From the NCBI GenBank assembly GCA_030037515.1, contig JASHRE010000007.1, positions 1-13,951 on the forward strand: a stretch of DNA of 13,951 bases. Reading direction: 5' to 3'. Below are positions 8,510-13,951 of the stretch, in pieces (position 1 is the stretch's first letter; each line of letters opens with the position of its first letter). This stretch comes from Candidatus Sulfotelmatobacter sp. (lineage in GTDB: Bacteria > Acidobacteriota > Terriglobia > Terriglobales > Acidobacteriaceae). The notes beneath the pieces are model-generated. The model was not told where the DNA came from. It was given only the letters and a program-made list of their open reading frames with translations, and did no database searches. Position numbers and translations under genes: made by a program.

Positions 8510-11026
8510 ATGCTTACGAAAATTGGCCCTTTCGAGATTTTGAGCGAGTTGGCGAAATCGCCTACCGGTGCGGTTTATAAAGCGAGCGACCCTGAATCCG
8601 GACAGACGGTTGCGCTTAAGGCGATCCAGTTAAGCGCGTTCGGCGACGCCGCTTCGGACTTGCAAGCGGCGCTGCTGAACGAAGCGGAAAAAACCAAGGT
8701 GTTGACCGGCTCGAACATCACTCCGGTTTTCGGAGCGGGCGAAATCGACGGCCTGTTCTGCGCGGCCATGGAATACGTGCAGGGCAACAGCATTGCCACC
8801 ATGTTGTCGCGCAAAGAAGGATTCTCCATCTGGGATCTGCTCGACATCGGACGCCAGCTCTGCGGCGGCCTCGATCATGCCGCGTCGCACAGCATCGTTC
8901 ATTACAGCCTCGAGCCCGCCAAGATCATGTGCGGATGGGATGGGACCGTCAAGATTCTCGGCTTCGGCGTGTCGGGCGCGGGCAACTTCCTGCAACACGT
9001 CACAGAAGGCCTTCCGCCTGCTCTGCATTACATGTCGCCCGAGCAGGTGCAGGGCCAGCCCACCGACGGACGGTCGAATCTGTTCAGCCTGGGCACGATC
9101 CTGTATGAAATGGTGACCGAGCGCAAAGCCTTCGACAGCGACGGCATTGAGTCGCTGCGGCAGTGCGTAGTCGAGAGCACTCCGGTTCCTCCGACCCAGC
9201 TCAATGCCAAGGTGCATCCCCTGCTCAGCGACCTTATCATGAAAGCGTTGGCGAAAGATCCCGCGCAACGTTACGCGAACGGCAGGGACTTGCTCGATGA
9301 TCTTGAAAGATGCAAGGAATCGCGGCCGAGCTCAGCGAAGAAGGCCGCACCTGCAAAGTCTCCCGTTGCAACCGGAGCGCAAGCCAGATTTGCCGGACCG
9401 GCCGCGCAGTCTGCGCCGCGGCCTGTGGTATCCGCCGCGGCAAAACCTGCTGCGCGCCTGAAAGCCGCAAAGCCCGTGATTTCCGGCACTCCAGCAAAGA
9501 GCGCCGCCGCCCCCGCGGTGCGAAGCGATGTTGTTCCGAAGTCCAAAGCCGCAGCCGCCAGCGCCGGCGGATTGAGTTCAACTCCCGAGATCGAGCACGA
9601 AGAGATCGACCTTTCGGATTCCGGGACAGCCGGCGCAGAGCCGCCCTCGGCCTATATGTCTTCGGCGACCGTCGAGCCGGAAATCGAAACCTTCGAAACG
9701 CAGGCTGACCAGCCTCAGTCCGAACGACCGAAGATCGCCGTCGATCCCATGATGGCCGGAGGTGGTCCGGCCGGAGGCACCGGCACAAGCTTTTCCGACA
9801 TCACCGAGTTGCCTCCGCTGAAAGAGGTTTACGTCGCTCCGCCGCCGCCCGTGTCTGCGCCAGAACCCGCGGCGCCTGCCACGCCGACAGTTTTTACCGG
9901 TACGACGAAAGTCGGCACGCCCCGGCGCGACGAGAAACCCAAAGTCCAGACGCGTGAAGTGGCCGAAAAGGCAATCAAAGAGATCAAGAGCGTCCCGCCC
10001 AAGCTGATGGCCTACGCACTCGGCGGCGCGGCCGCGCTGATTCTCGCCATCGGCATCGGAGTCACGGTCTACGTTCACCAGCAGAGTTCCGACGATGACT
10101 CCACCGTGAGCCATGCCCCCGCGCCGACGGTCACTGAAACTCAGGCTCAGCCTGCAGCCACCGAACCGGCCGCCCCGGCTGCGCCACCTCAAGACACCGC
10201 GCCAGCTTCGCCCGCTCAGACCGAGCAAGCCACCGAACCCGCTCCCGAGGAGACGAATCGCGCAGCACGCGCCCGCGCGCCGAGACATAAAGTGGCTCCC
10301 GCCGCGCCCGCGATCGTCCCCGGACAGCTCGCGCTCGATTCCACGCCGCAAGGTGCGCAAGTACAAATTGACGGACGCAGCGACTCGAGCTATGTCACGC
10401 CCTTCGCTCTGACCAATCTCGCCCCCGGCCAACACACGATCGCCGTCTCGAAACCCGGCTACGTGGCCGACACCCGCGCGGTCAACATCATTTCCGGAAC
10501 CCGTGCCACCGTCGTCATTCATCTGGCGCAACTGATGGCCACGCTCGTCGTCAACAGCAGTCCGACCGGCGCGAACGTCTACATCGATGGACGCGACAGC
10601 GGCGTCAAGACTCCCGGCCAGGTCAGCGTCAACAAGGGCCAGCACGTCGTTCTCGTCCGCAAGATGGGATACATCGACGAGACCATGAACGCGCAGTTCG
10701 TGCTCGGCCAGACGTTCAACTTTGCGCCCACGCTGCGCCCGCTTGGCAACGTCGACGACATTCACACCGTCGGCAAGATGTCGCGCTTCTTTGGCGGCAA
10801 AGCCCAGCCCGGGCAGACGGTCGTGAGCATCCGCACCCAGCCCAAGGGAGCGCAGGTCGCGATCAACGAGCACATCATGGAGAAGAACACGCCGCTCGAC
10901 GTCGCTCTCGATTCCGGCAACTACGTCATCGACATCACCCTGACCGGATACGCGCCCGTGCACAAAGTCATCACGACCGATCGCGGCGGCAAAGTGGTCG
11001 TCGACGAAGTGCTCCAACCGCAATAA
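8510..11026 (+). CDS. Membrane-anchored kinase-like protein (probable pseudokinase) with three PEGA domains
   Basis: 838 residues from ATG 8510; ATG 8495 would add five. Residues 5-268 have the Hanks-type Ser/Thr kinase fold: VALK with Lys37, a hinge AMEYVQG, YMSPEQ and RSNLFSLGTILYEMVTE. The catalytic parts are gone: the glycine loop keeps only Gly20 (Ala15 and Ser17 replace glycines), HRD is HYS (131-133), the loop Lys is Glu135, the Asn is Lys138, and DFG is GFG (151-153). A long Ala/Pro-rich linker with an acidic patch (about 270-495) leads to one helix (499-522), a second Pro/Ala linker, and three PEGA repeats (about 606-672, 677-743, 770-835), each with a P-x-GA-x-V-x-I-type strand. PEGA domains are usually extracytoplasmic, with surface- or peptidoglycan-binding roles suggested. 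Phosphotransfer is unlikely; a scaffold or nucleotide-sensing role is inferred. It is convergent with the receiver-TonB gene. Confidence 0.88.
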   Translation: MLTKIGPFEILSELAKSPTGAVYKASDPESGQTVALKAIQLSAFGDAASDLQAALLNEAEKTKVLTGSNITPVFGAGEIDGLFCAAMEYVQGNSIATMLSRKEGFSIWDLLDIGRQLCGGLDHAASHSIVHYSLEPAKIMCGWDGTVKILGFGVSGAGNFLQHVTEGLPPALHYMSPEQVQGQPTDGRSNLFSLGTILYEMVTERKAFDSDGIESLRQCVVESTPVPPTQLNAKVHPLLSDLIMKALAKDPAQRYANGRDLLDDLERCKESRPSSAKKAAPAKSPVATGAQARFAGPAAQSAPRPVVSAAAKPAARLKAAKPVISGTPAKSAAAPAVRSDVVPKSKAAAASAGGLSSTPEIEHEEIDLSDSGTAGAEPPSAYMSSATVEPEIETFETQADQPQSERPKIAVDPMMAGGGPAGGTGTSFSDITELPPLKEVYVAPPPPVSAPEPAAPATPTVFTGTTKVGTPRRDEKPKVQTREVAEKAIKEIKSVPPKLMAYALGGAAALILAIGIGVTVYVHQQSSDDDSTVSHAPAPTVTETQAQPAATEPAAPAAPPQDTAPASPAQTEQATEPAPEETNRAARARAPRHKVAPAAPAIVPGQLALDSTPQGAQVQIDGRSDSSYVTPFALTNLAPGQHTIAVSKPGYVADTRAVNIISGTRATVVIHLAQLMATLVVNSSPTGANVYIDGRDSGVKTPGQVSVNKGQHVVLVRKMGYIDETMNAQFVLGQTFNFAPTLRPLGNVDDIHTVGKMSRFFGGKAQPGQTVVSIRTQPKGAQVAINEHIMEKNTPLDVALDSGNYVIDITLTGYAPVHKVITTDRGGKVVVDEVLQPQ

Positions 11027-11103
11027 CCAGCGGGATCAATCAAGAATCGGTTGCCCCCAAATTGAAACACGCGGGCGCCCTCGCACACGAAGAGAGATCC
11101 TTG

Positions 11104-11194
11104 TTGATCCGCCTGCATCCCCAGCGAAGAGCTTGTCTGCTCTGTGACTCTGTGCTTCTGTGGTCGGCAAAAAAGGCGGACAGGAGTGTCGGCC
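11104..11194. repeat. Intergenic repeat, copy A (with degenerate terminator hairpin)
   Basis: Starts TTGATCCGC, contains GCATCCCCAGCGAAGAG and TGCTCTGTGACTC, and ends with AAAAAA, then GGCGGACA-GGAG-TGTCGGCC. Read on the minus strand this is a stem with one mismatch followed directly by TTTTTT, so it has terminator form. It matches copy B at 11370-11459 over its whole length, at roughly four bases in five by eye, with one single-base indel. Confidence 0.65.
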
Positions 11195-11229
11195 TCAAAT
11201 TCTTTTCTGTCGAGCTTGTGCTCGACCGG

Positions 11230-11246
11230 ACAGCCAAAGCGGCTGT
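11230..11246. repeat. Short hairpin ACAGCC-AAAGC-GGCTGT
   Basis: Six perfect base pairs around a five-base loop. It lies about 200 bases after the pseudokinase stop and has no U-tract, so its role in termination is uncertain. Confidence 0.35.
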
Positions 11247-11299
11247 TCCTGCATGAACGAAATTGGGGGAACGAAAGGGGCGAACAGAAAGTCAAAATT

Positions 11300-11354
11300 C
11301 CCACCCCGGGAAAATCGCCCTTCGATTTCGTTTAGGGCAGGCTCCCGGGTGGGG
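11300..11354. repeat. Long imperfect inverted repeat between convergent genes
   Basis: CCCACCCCGGGA (11300-11311) faces TCCCGGGTGGGG (11343-11354), with an inner GCCC (11317-11320) and GGGC (11335-11338) able to extend the stem. It could fold in RNA from either strand and might act as a bidirectional stop, but no U-tract follows. Confidence 0.4.
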
Positions 11355-11369
11355 ATACCCTGGCGGTTA

Positions 11370-11459
11370 TTGATCCGCGCGCATCCCCAGCGAAGAGGTC
11401 GTTTGCTCTGTGACTCCGTGGCGCTGTGGTGAAAAAACCGGCGGGCAACAGTGCCCGCC
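11370..11459. repeat. Intergenic repeat, copy B (with perfect terminator hairpin)
   Basis: Second copy of the element at 11104-11194, about 266 bases away, in the same orientation. The GCATCCCCAGCGAAGAG and TGCTCTGTGACTC blocks are identical; differences cluster between these blocks and in the hairpin, where copy B has a perfect stem. Sequences of this CTCTGTGACTC kind recur in intergenic DNA of several bacterial groups, as far as I recall; this was not checked. Confidence 0.65.
11433..11459 (-). terminator. Intrinsic terminator for the receiver-TonB gene
   Basis: On the minus strand GGCGGGCA and TGCCCGCC form a perfect 8-bp GC-rich stem with a CTGT loop, followed by GG and six T. It lies about 100 bases past the TAA/TGA-side end of the minus-strand gene at 11557. 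The stem plus U-run is the standard rho-independent form. The degenerate hairpin of copy A further left could act as a second, backup terminator. Confidence 0.65.
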
Positions 11460-11494
11460 CCACACCGCCTCGAAAGTCAAATTCCCCGCCCTGC

Positions 11495-11511
11495 CCCGCA
11501 AAAAAAGCGGG
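11495..11511. repeat. Hairpin CCCGC-A7-GCGGG next to the receiver-TonB stop
   Basis: Five GC-rich pairs around a seven-A loop, 46 bases from the end of the minus-strand gene. No U-run follows on either strand, so it is more likely a 3' stabilising hairpin or chance than a terminator. Confidence 0.3.
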
Positions 11512-11556
11512 AGAAGGCCAGACACCGATCTCAGATTGGGATTACCAGAAGGCGAG

Positions 11557-13335
11557 CTACTCCGGCAGTTTGAAGTTGACCGTGATCTCCGTCTGGATTT
11601 CGACGGGATCGCCGTTGAGCAGGTACGGTTTGTACTTCCATTGCTTGACGGCCTGCACGGCGGCGTGGGCGAGCTGCGAATCGCCCTTCAGAACTTTCAC
11701 GTCTTTGATGTCGCCGTCTTTCGAGATGGTTGCAGCGAGCTCGACCGCGCCTTCGATGCGCATGGCCAGGGCAGACCGGGGATACTCGGGCGGGACGCGC
11801 TTGATGATCAATCCTTGCGCGACACCCTGAGAAATCTTCATCTTCTGCAACACAGGCTCGGCGGCGGGCTCGTCGGCAACGATGTTGGAAAGGGCTTGGC
11901 CGGAAGTGGGCGCGGCCATGCCGATCATATTGGGCGCGGCGGCGTCGGGCGCTGCGGCGGGCTGAGAGTGCGGTTGCGACCCACTCTTGACAACCAGGGG
12001 CGTGGACGTCTCAACGTCGGCGGCCGGCGCGTCCTTTTGCGCGCCTGGGGCCGAGGGTTTGGCAGAAGGCTTGGCCGGATGCGCGGGCTTCTCGGATTTT
12101 GTGGCGGCGGTCTCGCTTGTCTCGGTGGCTGCGGTCCGGTTGTCTTCGACGGCCGTGGTGTCGGAAGGCGTCTCGGGCGCAGCGGCTTGCGGCTGCGATG
12201 CGGCCGGTGTCGCGGGCTGAGCTCCCGGTAGAGTTGTCCGGGAAGCAGGCTGAGACTTCGGCGTGATCGCGGCCGGCGGCGCGACTTTGGCGATGGGTTG
12301 GCTGCTGTGCCCCCCGGAGTAGTTCCAGCCGGCGTATGCCCCTGCAGCGATCAGGGTCGCCGCAACGAGACCGAGAGCGATCTTCTTTCCCACTCCAGGG
12401 GAAGGCTCGGCTGTATTCGCGCCGCCGAAGGTGAAATTGGGAGCGGCAGGCTCGACCGCAACGGGCGCGACGACTTGCGTAGGAGACGGTGCCACCGCCT
12501 GCTTGATCGCGTCGGGCGTTTCGGGCTTCAGAATCGCCGGCGCAGAGGCCGCAAGTTGCGGCTCTCGTGCCGGAGCGGGCGCACTGGCGGTTCCGGTTCC
12601 AGTAGCGCCGGTGAACGAGGGCGGGGTTGCGCTGGGCGCGGGTGTGCCGAACGACGGAGCAGGAGCCTCTGGTTTCGGGACGTTGGCGAAATTATTTGTG
12701 ATGCCGGGCGCGATGTCAGCTGCTGGCGCGGCAACGGTCTTCACCGGTACAGGAGGAATCGTCGAGCGCGTCGCTGGAGTCGGCGCAGGCCTCGTTGCCG
12801 GGGCGGGACGCGCACCCCTGGATGGAACTGCCGGTCTCGGAGGCGGCATGGGTTTGGTGGCTAATGGTTTCGTCGGAGCCGCGGCCGGACCCGGCGCTGG
12901 CGTTGACGCAGCCGAACTCGCAGCAGAAGTCGCGGTGGACGCGGCGGGCGCCGGTTTCCCCGGTTCGCCTTTGCGCAACAATCCGCGGGCGACGCGCAGC
13001 GTTCCTTTCGATTGTTCGACATTAATGGGTTTGGTCAGGACGAGGTTGGCCCCGATACGAAATGCTTTGGCCACCCCGGCCTGACCTTCCACAATGGCTA
13101 CCGCAAGCGAGGCCTGGTTTGACGTCGAATTGCGCGCGCTTTTGAATAGCAGCGTGGCGTTCTGCTCGTTATCGCAGTCGACCACGATGGCGTCGAAGTG
13201 CTGGCTCATCAGCTTCTTGACTGCCGCGAAGGGCTCGCTACAGGGCTCGACACTGAACTCCAATTCGGTCAAAACCTGCGTCACCGTGCGAGCTGTTTTT
13301 TCGTCCGGGCAGAAGAGAAGAGCTTGGTAAGCCAT
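11557..13335 (-). CDS. Receiver-domain / TonB C-terminal domain fusion protein
   Basis: 592 residues. Residues 1-124 look like a response-regulator receiver: YQALLFCPDEKTA with an acidic pair Asp11-Glu12, the likely phospho-acceptor Asp53 in FDAIVVDCDNE, and Lys102-Pro103 in LVLTKPIN. The usual Ser/Thr before the fourth helix is not evident (VAIVEG). An Ala/Pro-rich linker (about 125-315) leads to one helix (about 319-341, IALGLVAATLIAAGAYAGW). A second low-complexity linker of about 165 residues precedes a TonB_C domain (about 508-592) with VPPEYP (514-519), IEGAVELAATISKDG and QWKYKPYLLNG. TonB_C normally contacts the TonB box of outer-membrane receptors. Linking it to a cytoplasmic receiver through one helix is unusual. 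No ExbB/ExbD genes are near, and whether the helix can be energised is unknown. No clear Shine-Dalgarno site precedes ATG 13335. Confidence 0.88.
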   Translation of the reverse strand: MAYQALLFCPDEKTARTVTQVLTELEFSVEPCSEPFAAVKKLMSQHFDAIVVDCDNEQNATLLFKSARNSTSNQASLAVAIVEGQAGVAKAFRIGANLVLTKPINVEQSKGTLRVARGLLRKGEPGKPAPAASTATSAASSAASTPAPGPAAAPTKPLATKPMPPPRPAVPSRGARPAPATRPAPTPATRSTIPPVPVKTVAAPAADIAPGITNNFANVPKPEAPAPSFGTPAPSATPPSFTGATGTGTASAPAPAREPQLAASAPAILKPETPDAIKQAVAPSPTQVVAPVAVEPAAPNFTFGGANTAEPSPGVGKKIALGLVAATLIAAGAYAGWNYSGGHSSQPIAKVAPPAAITPKSQPASRTTLPGAQPATPAASQPQAAAPETPSDTTAVEDNRTAATETSETAATKSEKPAHPAKPSAKPSAPGAQKDAPAADVETSTPLVVKSGSQPHSQPAAAPDAAAPNMIGMAAPTSGQALSNIVADEPAAEPVLQKMKISQGVAQGLIIKRVPPEYPRSALAMRIEGAVELAATISKDGDIKDVKVLKGDSQLAHAAVQAVKQWKYKPYLLNGDPVEIQTEITVNFKLPE

Positions 13336-13405
13336 ACCAGAAACATCGTAGGTACAGGCGTAAGGGCCAGCAAGTTACCCCGGTAATTTTGAGTTCCCAG
13401 CTGTC

Positions 13406-13456
13406 AGTTCTCAGAAGCGGCTTGCGCGTTGTTGCGGGAGCCGAGAACTGAGAACT
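13406..13456. repeat. Inverted repeat in divergent intergenic region
   Basis: AGTTCTCAG (13406-13414) and CTGAGAACT (13448-13456) are perfect 9-base arms 33 bases apart, between the receiver-TonB gene and the membrane-protein gene, which diverge. Related CTCTCAGCTCTC text occurs at 219-232 after the permease fragment. Such CAGTTCTCAG-like strings may be a dispersed genomic repeat rather than an operator. Confidence 0.4.
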
Positions 13457-13482
13457 TGCGATAGTTCATACAATAGGCCTGC

Positions 13483-13951
13483 ATGGATCGTGGCTCCGGG
13501 CGCATCCCGCTATGGCTAAAGATCGGCTGGACGATCTGGCTGATCGCCTGGGCTCCGGTGTATTGGCGGCAGTATGGCGCGCAGAACTTCCTTTTCTTTT
13601 GCGATATCGGAAATGTGCTGATCGGGATCGGGCTGTGGCTGGAGAGCCCGCTGATTTTTTCGTGGGCGGCGTGCGGTTTGCTGGTGTTCCAGACCATCTA
13701 CACGCTCGATCTGGTTGGGGCGTTGTTTGCGCCCCATCATAGTTTTGGTGGGGTGGATTACATGTTCGATCCGCGGCTGGCGCTCGCGGTCCGGCTGCTC
13801 AGCCTTTTCCATGTGGTCACGCCGCCGCTTCTGGTGTGGGCGATCTGGCGGGTCGGATACGACCCGCGGGGATGGAAGTTGCAAACGCTGATGACGTGGA
13901 TCGTGATCCCGATCAATTATTCCTGGCGTCCGCAGGACGACGTGAATTGGG
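13483..13951 (+). CDS. Multi-pass membrane protein of unknown function (3' end outside window)
   Basis: The frame opens at ATG 13483 and stays open to the last base, giving 156 residues with no stop. It begins MDRGSGRIPLWLKIGWTIWL and has at least four hydrophobic segments rich in Trp: WTIWLIAWAPVYW, a CDIGNVLIGIGLWLESPL region, FSWAACGLLVFQTIYTLDLVG, and LLSLFHVVTPPLLVWAIW. Between them lie a short His-rich stretch (APHHSFGGVDYMF) and, near the window end, INYSWRPQDDVNW. The repeated polar-aromatic motifs are typical of a conserved integral membrane family, possibly one seen in Acidobacteria and Planctomycetes, but I recognise no function. A TACAAT at 13469-13474 resembles a -10 box, but lies too close to the start and has no matching -35. 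It diverges from the receiver-TonB gene. Confidence 0.8.
   Translation, partial: MDRGSGRIPLWLKIGWTIWLIAWAPVYWRQYGAQNFLFFCDIGNVLIGIGLWLESPLIFSWAACGLLVFQTIYTLDLVGALFAPHHSFGGVDYMFDPRLALAVRLLSLFHVVTPPLLVWAIWRVGYDPRGWKLQTLMTWIVIPINYSWRPQDDVNW

Larger units (their letters stand above)
11027..11556. other. Intergenic region between convergent genes, rich in repeats and hairpins
   Basis: No gene is supported; the short frames here are Arg- and Pro-rich and lack any family pattern. The stretch holds two imperfect copies of a roughly 90-base element (11104-11194 and 11370-11459), each ending in an A-tract and a hairpin; two copies of an AAAGTCAAA-TTCCC string (near 11288 and 11473); an ACAGCC/GGCTGT hairpin at 11230-11246; a longer inverted repeat at 11300-11354; and a CCCGC-A7-GCGGG hairpin at 11495-11511. 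This density suits a transcription-termination zone between facing genes. Confidence 0.6.

Noticed and set aside
8510..9310. Active Ser/Thr protein kinase
   Set aside because: The fold is present, but HRD, DFG and the glycine loop are all altered, so an active-kinase label would mislead.
9578..11023. 481-codon minus-strand open frame opposite the pseudokinase gene
   Set aside because: Its translation is Asp/Arg/Gly-rich low-complexity text, and the plus strand carries clear kinase and PEGA domains over the same bases.
11104..11459. CRISPR array
   Set aside because: Only two copies, unequal in sequence, about 266 bases apart, and no regular spacer pattern.
11410..12231. 273-codon plus-strand open frame opposite the TonB end
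   Set aside because: Gly/Arg/Leu-rich shadow of the Ala/Pro-rich linker and the TonB domain on the minus strand.
12431..13084. 217-codon Gly/Ala-rich plus-strand frame resembling a PE_PGRS-like protein
   Set aside because: It is the reverse of the Ala/Pro-rich linker of the receiver-TonB protein; low-complexity Gly/Ala translation is expected there.

Overview
The window looks like a chromosomal piece of a moderately GC-rich Gram-negative-type bacterium, most likely an acidobacterium (Acidobacteriota, Terriglobia/Koribacter-like). This is inferred from gene content: MacB/FtsX-type permeases, a hopanoid-type glycosyltransferase, a kinase-PEGA protein, a TonB-domain protein, and intergenic repeats of the CTCTGTGACTC type. 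No rRNA, tRNA, CRISPR array, transposase or phage gene was seen.

Layout. (1) 1-216 (+): C-terminal end of a MacB-like ABC permease cut by the window edge. (2) 283-1464 (+): HpnI-like family 2 glycosyltransferase. (3) 1465-1928: no recognisable gene. (4) 7861-1929 (-): five-gene ABC export operon, in transcription order permease A, permease B (tandem paralogues), a more distant third permease, an HlyD/MacA-like periplasmic adaptor and one MacB/LolD-type ATPase whose start overlaps the adaptor stop by ATGA. (5) 7862-8509: intergenic region between divergent units, with a possible 33-codon leader ORF and a perfect 8-bp hairpin. (6) 8510-11026 (+): kinase-fold protein with three PEGA domains that has lost the catalytic residues and is probably a pseudokinase. 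(7) 11027-11556: intergenic region between convergent genes, with two imperfect copies of a terminator-bearing repeat. (8) 13335-11557 (-): unusual fusion of a response-regulator receiver domain to a TonB C-terminal domain. (9) 13483 to the window end (+): partial multi-pass membrane protein of unknown function.

How the genes may work together. The minus-strand operon has every inner-membrane and periplasmic part of an ABC export or envelope-lipid machine but no outer-membrane channel. The convergent pseudokinase-PEGA and receiver-TonB genes share one plan: cytoplasmic signalling-type domain, long Ala/Pro-rich linker, one membrane helix, periplasmic binding domain. Both sensory folds face the cytoplasm while the tails could bind peptidoglycan or outer-membrane partners. 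The pair is the most interesting part of the window; a functional link between them is inference only.
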